Assembly: GCA_958296035.1 (NCBI GenBank)
Contig: OY282431.1
Coordinates: 2,111,001 to 2,175,000 of the forward strand
DNA length: 64,000 nt
Direction: 5' to 3'
DNA from: Paracoccaceae bacterium
GTDB lineage: Bacteria > Pseudomonadota > Alphaproteobacteria > Rhodobacterales > Rhodobacteraceae
The notes beneath the pieces are model-generated. The model was given only the letters and a program-made list of their open reading frames with translations, was not told the origin of the DNA and did no database searches. The position numbers and the translations under genes are program-made. This document shows positions 18,922 to 29,734 of this stretch, piece by piece. Numbering within the stretch: the first letter of the stretch is position 1; each line of letters begins with the position of its first letter.

Positions 18922-20616
18922 ATGAGGTTCAAACCAATTGCAATTGTGCTCATTGCGCTGCTCATCCCAGTGACCCAGGCCCTGGCTGAAAGGGGATCAA
19001 GTGGACATGTCAACATCATATACTGGCAGGCCCCGTCCATCCTTAACCCGTTTCTGTCTGGCGGAACCAAGGACATCGAGTCAGCGTCTCTGGTTATCGA
19101 ACCGTTGGCGCGGTACGACGAGCAGGGAAACATGGTGCCTTGGCTGGCCAAAGATATTCCGACAGTTGCCAATGGAGGCGTTTCGGAGGATCTGATGTCA
19201 ATCACGTGGAGCATCTCGGAAGGGATTGAGTGGTCCGATGGAACTCCGCTAACTGCCCATGATGTCGTTTTCACTGCAGAGTACTGCATGCATCCCGAGG
19301 GCGGCTGTGCCCAGCTAAACACATTCGAGAATGTTGAGTCGGTCACTGCAGTTGATGATTACACCGTGCTCATCACGTTTTCCAAACCCAAGCCATTTCC
19401 CTATGGTCCATTTCTCGGAGCAACATCACCCATCATCCAGAAAGCACAGTTTGCGGACTGTCTGGGTACCAAGGCCCCTGGTTGTACCGACGCCAACTTC
19501 ATGCCGATTGGAACCGGTCCGTTTGTTGTCACGGACTTTCGACCCAACGACGTGATTTCCATGGTAGCCAACGACAATTACAGGGACCCGAACAAACCAG
19601 CATTTGCAACCTTGACGTTCAAGGGCGGCGGAGATGCGGCCGCAGCAGGTCGGGCCGTACTCGAAACTGGCGAGTTCGATTATGCCTGGAATCTTCAACT
19701 GGCACCGTCTGTTATCAAGAACATGGAACAGGCAGGCAAGGGCAAGGTCGTTGCGGCCTTCGGCACCGCAGTTGAGCGCATTATGATCAACCTGACCAAC
19801 CCCGACCCGGCTCTGGGAGACGAACGGTCAACGCGTGCACACCCCCATCCATTCATGTCAGACATCAGAGTCCGCAAGGCGTTGTCCATGGCAATCGACC
19901 GCTCCATTCTCAACGAGATTGGATATGGTGATACCGGTCGGCCGACTTGCAATGTACTGCCAGCACCCGCCATTTACGCATCCACGGCCAATGATGACTG
20001 CCTGATTCAGGATGTTGAGGGTGCCAACCAGCTTCTCGAAGAGGCAGGCTGGGTCATGGGATCGGATGGAATCAGGGCCAAGGATGGCGTCAGCCTATCC
20101 ATCCTCTACCAGACTTCTACCAATCCAGTGCGCCAGGACTTCCAGGCTCTGATCAAGCAATGGTGGTCACAAATCGGAGTCGAGACCGAATTGCGCAATA
20201 TTGATGCCTCGGTGTTCTTCGGCGGTGATCCAGGGAGCCCTGACACTTACCAGAAGCATTTTGCAGATCTTGAGATGTACACCAACCTGTTCGATGGCAC
20301 AGACCCCGAGAACTACATGAACAGCTGGCGATGCGGAGCAGAACCGACCCCCGAGAATGGCTGGCAGGGTGTTAACATGCCGCGCTATTGCAGCGAGGAA
20401 TATGATTCATTGCTCGACGAAATGGCGGGCACCGGTGATCTTGAGACGCGTATCGAATTGGCCAAGGCCATGAATGACATGCTGATGGAGGAGTTCATCA
20501 TGCTTCCACTAATCCACCGCGGTCGCGTGTCTGCGCACGCAAATTCCCTCGGTGGAGTCATCCTCAATACGTGGGACTCCGAACTGTGGAATGCTGCCGA
20601 TTGGACACGGCAATAG
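18922..20616 (+). CDS. Periplasmic peptide/oligopeptide receptor (family 5)
   Basis: The 564-residue product carries a signal peptide (MRFKPIAIVLIALLIPVTQALA) and the family-5 signature region near GTPLTAHDVVFTAEYCMHPE. Other landmarks are IGTGPFVVTDFRPND, VRKALSMAIDRSILNEIGYG and a C-terminal segment ending WNAADWTRQ. AAGGA lies 9 bases before the ATG. Family-5 receptors bind peptides, but also opines, nickel or glycosides; several Cys residues and the lack of a nickel context favour a peptide-like ligand. A hairpin between this gene and the permeases should raise its relative expression. Confidence 0.9.
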   Translation: MRFKPIAIVLIALLIPVTQALAERGSSGHVNIIYWQAPSILNPFLSGGTKDIESASLVIEPLARYDEQGNMVPWLAKDIPTVANGGVSEDLMSITWSISEGIEWSDGTPLTAHDVVFTAEYCMHPEGGCAQLNTFENVESVTAVDDYTVLITFSKPKPFPYGPFLGATSPIIQKAQFADCLGTKAPGCTDANFMPIGTGPFVVTDFRPNDVISMVANDNYRDPNKPAFATLTFKGGGDAAAAGRAVLETGEFDYAWNLQLAPSVIKNMEQAGKGKVVAAFGTAVERIMINLTNPDPALGDERSTRAHPHPFMSDIRVRKALSMAIDRSILNEIGYGDTGRPTCNVLPAPAIYASTANDDCLIQDVEGANQLLEEAGWVMGSDGIRAKDGVSLSILYQTSTNPVRQDFQALIKQWWSQIGVETELRNIDASVFFGGDPGSPDTYQKHFADLEMYTNLFDGTDPENYMNSWRCGAEPTPENGWQGVNMPRYCSEEYDSLLDEMAGTGDLETRIELAKAMNDMLMEEFIMLPLIHRGRVSAHANSLGGVILNTWDSELWNAADWTRQ

Positions 20617-20689
20617 TCAATCCGCAACAAGAAAGCAGGGCTGACATGATCCGGCATGAACTGCAGGGATTGATACCTGATACAATAAT

Positions 20690-20713
20690 GCACAGGCCGT
20701 TGTCGGCCTGTGC
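20690..20713 (+). promoter_or_regulatory. Intercistronic hairpin after the peptide receptor gene
   Basis: A 9-bp perfect stem (GCACAGGCC with GGCCTGTGC) holds a 6-base loop. It lies 73 bases after the receptor stop and 29 bases before the first permease start. Without a T-tract it probably acts as a partial terminator or an mRNA 3-prime protector. Confidence 0.65.
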
Positions 20714-20742
20714 CGGTTGCCGTCCGAATATGGGACAGGCCA

Positions 20743-21750
20743 ATGTTTGACTATACTATTCGCCGCACCTTGCTTGCCATCCCGACGCTGTTGTTCATCA
20801 GCTTGATTCTTTTCCTGCTGCTTGACCTTGCACCCGGGGACCCGACCGCAAACCTGCCTCTGACCATTCCCCCGGAGGTAAAGGAAAAGATCCGTTTGTC
20901 TCTTGGACTGGGCGAGCCCCTAGCTATACGGTACCTCTTGTGGTTGCAGCAATTCTTCATCAACGAACCGCTGCACTATCTGACCGAGATTACCGGCTGG
21001 GATCTGTCTGGAGACCGGCAACGTGTGCTTTCATGGCAATCTCGTTCGCCAGTTGCTGACGTTATCGCTCAGCGCATTCCACAGACGCTCTGGGTTGTCG
21101 GAATGTCCTATGTCGTGGGCGTGCTTATCGCTCTTCCCATTGGGATTATTTCTGCCTACCGCCAATACAGCTGGTTTGACCAGGTGGGAACCTTTGTCTC
21201 GATGATCGGCTTTTCGGTTCCGACATTCTTTACCGGGGTGCTTCTGATTGTTGTGTTCTCTGTCGAGCTGGGCTGGTTCCCGTCGATTTATGACACAACC
21301 CATGTCGTCGAGGATTGGAGCAGCTTTGTGTTCCAGGTCAAGCAGATGATCATGCCAACGATGGTTCTTGCTCTCTACAACGCGGCCCAAATCAGCCGTT
21401 TCATGAGGGCTTCCATGCTCGACAACCTCAATCAGGATTTTGTGCGAACGGCGCGCGCCAAAGGGCTTCGTGAGTCCACGGTAATCCTGGTGCACGTCCT
21501 GCGCAATTCCATGATTCCCGTAGTCACCGTAATTGCACTCGGTGTGCCGACCGTGTTCGGAGGCGCAATCATCACCGAACAGGTGTTCAAGGTCAATGGC
21601 CTCGGTCAGTTGCTGATCACTGCCATCCAGGCCAACGATATTCCGATGGTCCAGTCGCTGACCTTCGTATTCGCAATTCTGATTGTCGCCTTCAATCTCA
21701 TTGCCGACATTCTCTATGGTGTTCTCGATCCGCGGATCCGATATGACTGA
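20743..21750 (+). CDS. Peptide ABC importer, permease 1 (DppB/OppB type)
   Basis: This is a 335-residue inner-membrane permease with six predicted helices. It begins MFDYTIRRTLLAIPTLLFIS, the normal opening of DppB proteins, and includes LDLAPGDPTANLP and the EAA-loop segment DFVRTARAKGLRESTVILVH. An in-frame GTG at 20710 would add 11 residues that overlap the hairpin, so the ATG at 20743 is preferred. It overlaps the next permease by 8 bases. Confidence 0.92.
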   Translation: MFDYTIRRTLLAIPTLLFISLILFLLLDLAPGDPTANLPLTIPPEVKEKIRLSLGLGEPLAIRYLLWLQQFFINEPLHYLTEITGWDLSGDRQRVLSWQSRSPVADVIAQRIPQTLWVVGMSYVVGVLIALPIGIISAYRQYSWFDQVGTFVSMIGFSVPTFFTGVLLIVVFSVELGWFPSIYDTTHVVEDWSSFVFQVKQMIMPTMVLALYNAAQISRFMRASMLDNLNQDFVRTARAKGLRESTVILVHVLRNSMIPVVTVIALGVPTVFGGAIITEQVFKVNGLGQLLITAIQANDIPMVQSLTFVFAILIVAFNLIADILYGVLDPRIRYD

Positions 21751-22660
21751 AATTTCTCTGGCGCCCGGCTCTCGGAGCACCCGTCCACGTTCGCAGTGGC
21801 TCGACGTATGGGACCAGTTCAGGACCCATCGGGGTGCATTGGCAGGAACAGGCTTCTTCGTATTTGTCTTGTTCGGTGTCACAATAGGCCCCTTCGTATG
21901 GACCATTGATCCACAATACATCGATATTCTGGCGCGAGATTCAGGCATGAGCCTGGCCCATCCGCTCGGAACCGACCAGTTGGGCCGAGATACCCTGGCA
22001 CGACTGATTGTCGGCGGCCAGACTTCGGTAGCTGTCGGACTCACAGCGATGCTCCTGTCGCTGTTCCTGGGCACGCTGGTTGGTGTCACCGCCGGCTATG
22101 TCCGCTGGCTGGACGGACCGCTTATGCGACTGACCGACCTTTTCCTTGCCCTGCCGCTGCTTCCTCTTCTCCTGGTTATCATCATGTTGTTTCGCGAAAC
22201 GCTGAGGGCGTCGTTTGGCCCCGAGGCTGGAATCTTCGTGTTGATCGTTGTCGTGATCAGCATCACCAGCTGGATGCAGACAGCCAGAATCGTTCGCGGC
22301 GACGTGCTGTCCCTGAAAGAACGGGAGTACGTTCTGGCCGCCGTTTCTATCGGCACGCCGGGTCGGCGCATTGTCGTCCGTCACATCTTGCCCAACGTCC
22401 TGTCCCCGATCATGGTGTCAGCCACGCTCGGAATTGCCAACGCAATTATTACCGAGTCTGCATTGTCATTTCTCGGCCTCGGATTTCCGTCTGATTTTCC
22501 GACCTGGGGCAGATTGCTTTACGATGCCATCGATTATCTGCAGCAGTATCCAGGACGCGTTGTCTGGCCAGGACTGGCGATTTCATTGACCGTACTGGCG
22601 GTCAACTACATCGGTGATGGCTTGCGCGACGCTCTTGATCCGAGGATAAGAGGACGCTGA
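21743..22660 (+). CDS. Peptide ABC importer, permease 2 (DppC/OppC type)
   Basis: This 305-residue permease begins MTEISLAPGSRS and has a long first helix, the HPLGTDQLGRDTLARLIVGG motif typical of DppC, and the EAA loop REYVLAAVSIGTPGRRIVVRHIL. It ends ALDPRIRGR like most family members. The start overlaps the stop of permease 1. A 13-bp hairpin lies 68 bases downstream. Confidence 0.92.
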   Translation: MTEISLAPGSRSTRPRSQWLDVWDQFRTHRGALAGTGFFVFVLFGVTIGPFVWTIDPQYIDILARDSGMSLAHPLGTDQLGRDTLARLIVGGQTSVAVGLTAMLLSLFLGTLVGVTAGYVRWLDGPLMRLTDLFLALPLLPLLLVIIMLFRETLRASFGPEAGIFVLIVVVISITSWMQTARIVRGDVLSLKEREYVLAAVSIGTPGRRIVVRHILPNVLSPIMVSATLGIANAIITESALSFLGLGFPSDFPTWGRLLYDAIDYLQQYPGRVVWPGLAISLTVLAVNYIGDGLRDALDPRIRGR

Positions 22661-22727
22661 GCAGGACCACTTCGCCAGACTCCGGTGCTGCCTGAAGCAG
22701 AGCTTCAGCCGAGCAGGAGATATTTTC

Positions 22728-22756
22728 GCTGGATGTCTCGGTGCGAGACATCCAGC
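22728..22756. terminator. Strong hairpin between convergent operons
   Basis: A perfect 13-bp stem (GCTGGATGTCTCG with CGAGACATCCAGC) has a 3-base loop. It sits between the end of the peptide importer operon and the end of pntB, which converge here. A smaller hairpin (CTGAAGC-AGA-GCTTCAG) lies about 35 bases before it. No U-run follows on either strand, so termination is likely but not proven. Confidence 0.6.
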
Positions 22757-22934
22757 ACTTACCCGGCCTGCATAAACCCTCGTCAGAATGACTACCAGGC
22801 GTCCTGCAGCGAAGGTCGACAACGGGGAGTTGCCACCCGTGGAGCCGAGGGCTGGCCACAACATTGCGTCAGAATTGTCAAATGGAACAAGCACACGGGA
22901 AACAAGGCTGACCAGCCTGTTAGCTGGCATGGTT

Positions 22935-24389
22935 TCAGTCGATAAACCGTAGCAGGCTTTGAACGGATTCACGTGCGTCGCCAAACAACATTTGGGTATT
23001 TTCCCGATAGAATAACGGGTTGTCGATACCGGAGTAGCCTGTTCCCTGGCCACGCTTTGACACGATCACCTGCCGGGCTTTCCACACTTCAAGAACTGGC
23101 ATTCCGGCGATGGGAGACTGCGGGTCCTCGATGGCGGATGGATTGACGATATCGTTGGAGCCTACAACGATTGCCATATCGGTGGCAGGAAAATCGACGT
23201 TAATTTCATCCATTTCAAGCACGATGTCGTAGGGAACCCGTGCCTCTGCCAGCAACACATTCATGTGTCCGGGCAATCTGCCTGCTACCGGATGAATGGC
23301 AAACCTGACGCTCTTGCCCTTGCTGCGCAGCGTTGTCGTCAATTCACTGATGGCACCCTGCGCTTGCGCGACAGCCATTCCATAGCCTGGCACAATGATG
23401 ATGCTGTCGGCTTCCAGCAATGAATTTGCAACACTCTCTGCATCCGTCGCGACCTGCTTGCCGACAGTGGCTGACGCGGCCGTCTGCGTACCACCAAAAC
23501 CACCCAGGATAACGCTCACGAAATGGCGGTTCATGGCTCGACACATAATGTAGGAAAGAATTGCTCCGGACGACCCAACCAGTGCACCGGTAACGATGAG
23601 CAGATCATTGTCGAGTGTAAAGCCGATCGCTGCTGCCGCCCAGCCAGAGTAGGAATTCAACATGGAAACAACCACCGGCATGTCGGCGCCGCCAATTCCC
23701 ATGATCAAATGTAAGCCGATTATTCCCGCCAGCACGGCGACGACCGAAATCGTCCACACGCCCTCGCCACCCAGGTAGGCACCGCCACACGCCAGGCATG
23801 CCAGCGCTAACGTAGCGTTCCAGAAATGGCCGCCGGGCAACTTGCGTGGACGCCCACTGACCTGGCCAGCCAGCTTGCCGTAGGCGATTACGGACCCCGT
23901 GAAAGTCACCGCGCCGATGAAGATGCCAAGAAAGACCTCGATGCGAAGCATGGTAAGTTCAACTGCAGTCTTGCTGGCAAGTCGCGCCGCAAATCCGGTC
24001 AGCTCGGTCAGGTCGTGGGTCTGCAGCACCTCGGACAAGACAAACTCTGCGTTAAGCCCGATGAAGACTGCCGCCAGTCCAACAAATGAGTGCAGGGCCG
24101 CTACAAGCTGCGGCATGCCGGTCATTTCGACCCGAGCTGCAACGACCGCACCAATAACCGTCCCGATAGCCATCATTGCCACCAGCCACTCGACGTTTGG
24201 CAAGCCGAGTGACTTGACCTGGCCGGGAGAAACCAGCCCGCCAACAGTTGCGCCGATAGCCAGTGCCATACCGATCATGCCGAACCAGATTGCTTGCTTT
24301 GCACGCTCCTGATTGGACAATCCACCAAGCGAAAGAATGAACAGAATTGCAGCCGATATATAGGCAGCGGTCAATAATCCTTGCATCAA
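22935..24389 (-). CDS. pntB: NAD(P) transhydrogenase subunit beta
   Basis: This 484-residue inner-membrane subunit of the proton-translocating transhydrogenase makes NADPH from NADH. The first two-thirds has about nine helices (domain II). The C-terminal NADP(H)-binding domain III shows [52 protein letters not shown] and [17 protein letters not shown]. It is full length. It lies downstream of pntA on the same strand but after an unusually long 400-bp gap. Confidence 0.95.
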   Translation of the reverse strand: MMQGLLTAAYISAAILFILSLGGLSNQERAKQAIWFGMIGMALAIGATVGGLVSPGQVKSLGLPNVEWLVAMMAIGTVIGAVVAARVEMTGMPQLVAALHSFVGLAAVFIGLNAEFVLSEVLQTHDLTELTGFAARLASKTAVELTMLRIEVFLGIFIGAVTFTGSVIAYGKLAGQVSGRPRKLPGGHFWNATLALACLACGGAYLGGEGVWTISVVAVLAGIIGLHLIMGIGGADMPVVVSMLNSYSGWAAAAIGFTLDNDLLIVTGALVGSSGAILSYIMCRAMNRHFVSVILGGFGGTQTAASATVGKQVATDAESVANSLLEADSIIIVPGYGMAVAQAQGAISELTTTLRSKGKSVRFAIHPVAGRLPGHMNVLLAEARVPYDIVLEMDEINVDFPATDMAIVVGSNDIVNPSAIEDPQSPIAGMPVLEVWKARQVIVSKRGQGTGYSGIDNPLFYRENTQMLFGDARESVQSLLRFID

Positions 24390-24790
24390 CTGCCCGTCCT
24401 CCCCGTTTGGAATCCAGAAGTGAACTTCAAGAATTGCAAGTTCTTACGCACTACTCGCCCTTCCTTTTACATCGTTTGGTCAGAATCGATGGCAGACTGA
24501 AATTGTTGCAGCCTTGACGTCCCCGCCACCTTCTGCCCCTCCTTCCCCCACGCCAAACCTCTGGCATCCGCTCCCTGCCTGGCCCAGGCATGCACTGAGA
24601 CAACCACGATGGACTATGATGACCGGGTTGAGCTGGAGGCCAGGAGGGCCAGGCAATTGTGGCGGAGATTCCATGCATGCGGAAGGCAACCCAGGATCAT
24701 CACAGGAGACAATCATGAATCGAAAGCAGGCAGTTTCGGATCACCGGTGCCCTGCCCTGCGCTGTCCCTGAATATATGGATGCATGCCGG
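24390..24790. other. Long pntA-pntB spacer, no gene seen
   Basis: pntA and pntB are usually nearly contiguous, yet 401 bases separate them here. The stretch contains a short near-palindrome at about 24573-24587 (TGCCTGG-C-CCAGGCA) and no supported open frame. It could hold a promoter for pntB. Confidence 0.45.
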
Positions 24791-26353
24791 TCAACTCCTT
24801 TGGAACATTGCCAGCATGCGCCGGGTTACCAGAAATCCTCCAACGATGTTAATGGTTGCAATCAGGACCGAAATCGCTGCCAGCACTGTGACCACAATGT
24901 TCGATGAGGTCATCTGTAGTAGTGCACCGACAATTATGATGCCCGAGATTGCGTTTGTAACCGACATCAGGGGGGTGTGAAGCGCATGGCTGACGTTCCA
25001 GATAACCTGATAGCCGACAAAACAGCTCAGAACGAACACGATAAAGTGCTGCATGAAGCTGGGAGGTGCCACGAGGCCAATTAGAAATACCGTACAAGCG
25101 CCAATACCAAGCAGAACGACCTGTTGCCTGGTTTGCTGGCGATGCTTCAGTACTTCCCGCTCGTGAATCTCTTCGGCGGTCAGTTCTGGAACAGGCTGTG
25201 CAGGTGGCTTTGCTCCAGCAATTCTCGGTGGTGCCTGCGGAAACGTGATCTCGCCCCTGTGAACAGCCGTAGAGCAGCGGATGACATCATCCTCCATGTC
25301 CAGGTGAATTCTGCCATCTCGGTCCGGTGAGATATCGTGCAACAGATGCCGAATATTGTTGCCCAGGAGCAGCGATGACTGCGTTGCCATGCGAGAAGGA
25401 AAGTCCGTGTAACCCAGGATCTTGACCCCGTTTTCAGTCACTATTGACTGATCGGGAACTGTAAGCTCGCAGTTTCCGCCCTGCTCCGCCGCCAGGTCAA
25501 CAATTACCGATCCTGGCTTCATTTCCGAAACCATGTCCGCCAGCCAGAGCTTTGGCGCTTCCCTTCCAGGAATCAGGGCGGTTGTAATGACAATATCCGT
25601 GGTGGCCGCGCGCTGTCGAAACAATTCGAGCTGCTTGCTGCGAAATTCGGGAGAAGACGGCTTGGCGTAACCTCCGGTGTCCGCACCATCTTCATCAAAG
25701 TCCAGCATCAGAAAATTTGCACCCATGGAGGATATCTGCTCGGCGACCTCCGGCCTGACATCAAATGCGTGGACAACAGCGCCGAGGGAAACGGCGGTGC
25801 CAATTGCCGAAAGCCCGGCCACACCCGCTCCGATAACAAGCACCTGGGCCGGCTCAATTTTTCCAGCCGCAGTAATTTGTCCCGCAAAGAACCTCCCGAA
25901 TGAATTGCCCGCCTCGATTACCGCCCGATAGCCCGCAATGTTGGCCATCGACGACAGTGCATCCAGCTTTTGTGCCCGTGAAATACGCGGTACCTGGTCA
26001 AGTGCGATTGCTGTCACACCACACTGGCGGATTTGATCCAGCAATTCAGTGTTCTGGGCCGGGAAAAGGAAAGACACCAGGATCTGGCCAGGCCGGGTGT
26101 CCTGGATCTCACAAGTCTGTGGCGGTCTGACTTTGGCAATGAGTTCACATGTCTGCCAGACCTCGCCCGCCGAGGCTACAAGTCGTGCACCAGACCGGGA
26201 ATACTGATCATCAGAAAAGCCGGCGGCGTTACCTGCTCCGCTTTCGATCAAAACCTCGTGTCCAAGTAACCTTATTCGCTTTGCCGAAGCAGGGGTAATC
26301 GCCACGCGGGACTCCCCACCATGCAATTCCCGGACTGTACCTATTAACGCGAT
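24791..26353 (-). CDS. pntA: NAD(P) transhydrogenase subunit alpha (fused alpha1-alpha2)
   Basis: The protein joins the NAD(H)-binding domain I to the first transmembrane helices of domain II, as in E. coli PntA; many alphaproteobacteria split these. Landmarks are [56 protein letters not shown] and a C-terminal set of helices ([20 protein letters not shown]). No ATG, GTG or TTG lies where family members start. The only such codon, TTG at 26326, would remove the first beta strand (ALIGTVREL). An ATC codon at 26353 with AGGGAG six bases upstream gives the expected N-terminus, so I use it. A mutated start codon in a decaying gene is the alternative. Confidence 0.88.
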   Translation of the reverse strand: MALIGTVRELHGGESRVAITPASAKRIRLLGHEVLIESGAGNAAGFSDDQYSRSGARLVASAGEVWQTCELIAKVRPPQTCEIQDTRPGQILVSFLFPAQNTELLDQIRQCGVTAIALDQVPRISRAQKLDALSSMANIAGYRAVIEAGNSFGRFFAGQITAAGKIEPAQVLVIGAGVAGLSAIGTAVSLGAVVHAFDVRPEVAEQISSMGANFLMLDFDEDGADTGGYAKPSSPEFRSKQLELFRQRAATTDIVITTALIPGREAPKLWLADMVSEMKPGSVIVDLAAEQGGNCELTVPDQSIVTENGVKILGYTDFPSRMATQSSLLLGNNIRHLLHDISPDRDGRIHLDMEDDVIRCSTAVHRGEITFPQAPPRIAGAKPPAQPVPELTAEEIHEREVLKHRQQTRQQVVLLGIGACTVFLIGLVAPPSFMQHFIVFVLSCFVGYQVIWNVSHALHTPLMSVTNAISGIIIVGALLQMTSSNIVVTVLAAISVLIATINIVGGFLVTRRMLAMFQRS

Positions 26354-27052
26354 CTCGATCTCCCTGAATATCTGAACAATTGCCGACCAGCAAAACGAGG
26401 TTCCGAGCCATCTGATTCAGCTCGAACACTGGTCATTAGATTGACCTTCAGAAGTTGGCAACGTAACTCTGTAACCAGGAGTCTGCGGCTTGCGCACGGG
26501 TCGGCTGTCCAGTCCCTATGCTAACAAAAGACCCTGCAGTTATCAAAGTCTAGGCTAGCCATGATGCCCTCGGGAGCGGCCTTCCGGGTCTCCGGATTTT
26601 CCCGTTGCGCTCCGGTGTTCAGATCTTGACCAGGTTTGGATCTACGCGTTGCCCCGGCGGAACCAGTCGCACATCAATTCGGTTTGCCTGGCCCCGAAGC
26701 GGTTTCTTCGCGCCTCGTCTGCCAGGCTTATCCGTTGACACGCTTCGCCGGCGCCGGTACCGCGGTGGTCAGGCAAGCCAAGACATGCCTCTCCAGCCAC
26801 TGCCAACGAACTTCGCAATTGTGGCAAGCATGCCACTGGAACCTGATGCACGAGTCGTGTGGAGCTTCATTGAGCCACTGGAATACGGGCGCAGGTACAG
26901 ACTTCATCCACGCCTTGAATACACGCCTGTTTGGTGGCTCTTGTGGGCAACTCTTCTGTCCGCATCAGTCGAGCCGCCTTTCTGGAAAGCGCCAATTGTA
27001 GCCATGAAACCCGTCTGATACAGCGAACGAAACAGCCTTGGTTAAGCCTTGA
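26354..27052. other. No recognisable gene; divergent promoter region
   Basis: The stretch separates leftward pntA from the rightward SDR gene. A 137-codon plus-strand frame at 26605-27018 has an Arg/Pro-rich composition and no motif, so I do not call it. CAATTG occurs here four times, at about 26377, 26816, 26992 and 27072 (the last just inside the next gene). Confidence 0.45.
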
Positions 27053-27817
27053 ATGAAACCCGCGTTCGATTTCAATTGTCACGTGCTCGTAACTGGCGGA
27101 AGCAGCGGTATCGGCGCTGCCATCGCTCACGCATTCTTTCATGCCGGAGCACGGGTCACGATTTGCGGGCGAAGTCGCAAACGTCTTGCCGAAGCTTCGC
27201 TGAAAGGCTCCCTGCAGGCGATCCCCATGGATGTGACATGTGAAGAGAGTGTCCAAGAGGCTACAAGTCTTGCTGTTGCCGGAAATGGCGATATTCATGT
27301 CCACGTCGCAAATGCCGGGATCGCAATGGGATGCCCGTTTGACCAGATGGAACTGGAATTGTGGCGACGAATTCTCGCTGTCAATCTCGACGGCGCATAC
27401 TTGTCCATACGCGCTTCTCTCCCCTCCATGCGCAAGGCGGGCCGGGGTCGGATCATTGCGGTGTCTTCGGTTGCTGGCCTCAAGGGGCTGAAATCCGCAT
27501 CAGCTTACACGGTGTCGAAACATGGACTGATCGGACTGGTCCGAGCGCTGTCTGAAGAACTTATGCACACAGGAATTACCGCGAATGCGCTGTGCCCGGG
27601 ATATGTTGATACGCCCCTGCTGGAGCGCAACGTCGATGATTTCGCCCGTGTGAGGGATATCACCAGGGATGAAGCACTGGCAAAATTCCTGCGCCTGAAT
27701 CGCCACCACCGAATTGTCCGGCCGGACGAGGTGGCGAGCGCGGCCCTTTGGTTATGTGGTCCGGGATCTGGCAGCATTAATGGACAGGTCATCCCGATAG
27801 CTGGAGGGCAAGTCTAG
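27053..27817 (+). CDS. Short-chain dehydrogenase/reductase
   Basis: This 254-residue classical SDR shows the NAD(P)-binding TGGSSGIGAAIAHAF, the NAG motif in VANAGIA, catalytic Ser in IIAVSSVAGLKG, the YTVSKHG motif with catalytic Tyr and Lys, and the LCPGYVDTPL segment. Such enzymes oxidise hydroxyacyl or hydroxy substrates; the region ICGRSRKRLAEA does not settle NAD versus NADP preference. It resembles 3-hydroxybutyrate or 3-hydroxyacyl dehydrogenases, but no neighbour supports one substrate. Confidence 0.88.
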   Translation: MKPAFDFNCHVLVTGGSSGIGAAIAHAFFHAGARVTICGRSRKRLAEASLKGSLQAIPMDVTCEESVQEATSLAVAGNGDIHVHVANAGIAMGCPFDQMELELWRRILAVNLDGAYLSIRASLPSMRKAGRGRIIAVSSVAGLKGLKSASAYTVSKHGLIGLVRALSEELMHTGITANALCPGYVDTPLLERNVDDFARVRDITRDEALAKFLRLNRHHRIVRPDEVASAALWLCGPGSGSINGQVIPIAGGQV

Positions 27818-27916
27818 CGGAGTCCTGACTCCAGGAGGTGATACAGGTCTGTGAACCCGCCAGGGGTCGATTGTTACCCAAGTCTATCTGATGAATTAAG
27901 CGGATTGAACTGAAGC

Positions 27917-27992
27917 TGGTGCCCCAAGAGAGACTCGAACTCCCGACCTCCTGATTACAAATCAGATGCTCTACCAGCTGAGCTATTGGGGC
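27917..27992 (-). tRNA. tRNA-Thr (TGT)
   Basis: On the minus strand the sequence forms a complete cloverleaf. The acceptor stem is GCCCCAA/TTGGGGC, the D arm is GCTCAGCTGGTAGAGC, and the anticodon arm TGATTTGTAATCA has anticodon TGT. The T arm is GGGAGTTCGAGTCTCTC (loop TTCGAGT). The discriminator A is followed by an encoded CCA. It reads ACA threonine codons; thrS lies 5 kb away. Confidence 0.96.
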
Positions 27993-28111
27993 ACGCACTG
28001 AACGATGACAACAGTCTACCCGTTTGGGCATGGTTCGGACTGCAGTGTTGACGCAATACCGATATGTCAATTGCTGAGGCCAATTCAACGCAAAAGACAC
28101 TCCCGGTGAAT

Positions 28112-29734
28112 TCAATTCCTGGTACGAGCTATTAGTGCTACACCAAGACAGCCGACGAGAGTAACCAGAAGTGCTGCCGGGGCTGCTTCGCCTATGTTTT
28201 CGAGAGATGCCTGCTCGTAGACGTGGGTAGCCAGGGTATTGAAATTAAACGGACGTAGCAACAGCGTCGCCGGTAATTCCTTTACACAATCAACAAACAC
28301 GAGCAGCAATGCGACGAGAAGAGAGCCTCGCATGATCGGAACCTTGATCGTCAGGAAAGTACCTGCGGCCGACCTCCCCAGCGATCGCGACACCAGGACA
28401 ATGTTCGGGGAGATGCGACCCATTGCGGTGTCCGCTGCACCCTGAGCAAGGGCAAAGAAGCGTACGCAAAAGGCAATGCAAAGCGCGAAGGCAGAACCGG
28501 TCAGGAGCAGTCCGGGATCGGTATCAAACAGGTGCACGATCATATCAGCCAGGGCGTGATCGAATGCTGCCATAGGAAGTAGAATTCCGAGCCCCAATAT
28601 GACACCCGGAGTAGCGTACCCAATCGTTGTCAGGGAAAGGATCATGTTGCTGCGCAGGGTTCCCAAAGACCGCGTTGCCGCGACAAGGAAACTGGCCGAG
28701 GCCACAGTAAGCAGGGCCGCGGCGCCTCCAACATAAAGCGTATTGACGAGAGCACCGGCAAGGTCTTGATCCAGCCAAGCCGTCCCATTCCTGATGGCAT
28801 GGCTCGTCATGACGCCCGTGGGCAGGACAAACCCGAGCAAGATAGGCAACAGGCAGACAAATGATGTCAGGACTCCACGGAGTCCTCTGACCGACCTGCG
28901 GTGAGTAGCTACTGGACGATATGAAGACTGGTAATAGCTCGCCTTGCCCCGTCCCAGCCTTTCGATGCTCACAATCAGTACTACCATGATCAGGATGATC
29001 ACCGAGATTTGGGCTGCACCACCAACATCGTAGCTGTCCAACCAGAATGAATAAATGGCAGTCGTCAAAGTCTGGACTGCAAAGTACTCGACGACACCGA
29101 AATCCGCTACGGTTTCCATCATCACGATCACCAGTCCGGACATAATGCCCGGCCGCACAAGGGGCAGAACTACCCTGAACAATCTAGACCACTGGCTGGC
29201 CCCCAGGGTACTGGCAACTTCCGTCGCGGCCCTAGACTGCTCTAGCATGGCGGCGCGCGTCAGCAAATAGATATACGGATACAAACTGAGCGACAGCACA
29301 AGAATTGCGCCACCGCGGCTTCGGATATGTGGAAAGTAATAGTCTGCAGCAAGCTGCCAGCCGAATGCGTTTCTCAGAGCCGACTGGAATGGACCTGCAA
29401 ATTCGAAGAAATCTACAAGTGCGTATGCACCCACATAACCGGGGATTGCGAGTGGAAAGAACAAGCCCAGTTCCAGGATTCTGCGCAAAGGAAAGTCGAA
29501 ATTGCTTACCAGCCATGCCGTGCCAACGCCAATGTATGTGGAGAGGATTGCGACACCGCCCGCCACCACGATCGTATTGACGATATATCTATGTACCGCT
29601 GGTATCGTGACATAGTGCAGCAGATTGTCCTTGGCCGACAGTGATATGAAAAGAACTGACGCGATCGGAGATAGAATGACGACCAGGATAACCACGACCC
29701 CAGCCAGGATCAGGAATTTGGCAATAGTTTGCAC
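28112..29734 (-). CDS. Iron(III)-type ABC importer permease (FbpB family, two-domain)
   Basis: This 540-residue inner-membrane protein has two homologous halves, each with a permease EAA loop (EVASTLGASQWSRLFRVVLPLVRP and LVSRSLGRSAAGTFLTIKVPIMRG). This duplicated architecture is typical of ferric-iron and some thiamine or sulfate-like importers. KELPATLLLRPFNFNTLATHVYEQAS near the end is characteristic of FbpB-like proteins. The start is GTG. No receptor or ATPase gene is next to it: the 777 bases upstream hold nothing recognisable, so partners must be elsewhere or lost. Confidence 0.88.
   Translation of the reverse strand: MQTIAKFLILAGVVVILVVILSPIASVLFISLSAKDNLLHYVTIPAVHRYIVNTIVVAGGVAILSTYIGVGTAWLVSNFDFPLRRILELGLFFPLAIPGYVGAYALVDFFEFAGPFQSALRNAFGWQLAADYYFPHIRSRGGAILVLSLSLYPYIYLLTRAAMLEQSRAATEVASTLGASQWSRLFRVVLPLVRPGIMSGLVIVMMETVADFGVVEYFAVQTLTTAIYSFWLDSYDVGGAAQISVIILIMVVLIVSIERLGRGKASYYQSSYRPVATHRRSVRGLRGVLTSFVCLLPILLGFVLPTGVMTSHAIRNGTAWLDQDLAGALVNTLYVGGAAALLTVASASFLVAATRSLGTLRSNMILSLTTIGYATPGVILGLGILLPMAAFDHALADMIVHLFDTDPGLLLTGSAFALCIAFCVRFFALAQGAADTAMGRISPNIVLVSRSLGRSAAGTFLTIKVPIMRGSLLVALLLVFVDCVKELPATLLLRPFNFNTLATHVYEQASLENIGEAAPAALLVTLVGCLGVALIARTRN

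Noticed and set aside
26605..27018. 137-codon plus-strand frame before the SDR gene
   Set aside because: Arg/Pro-rich, no motif and no good start; likely non-coding.
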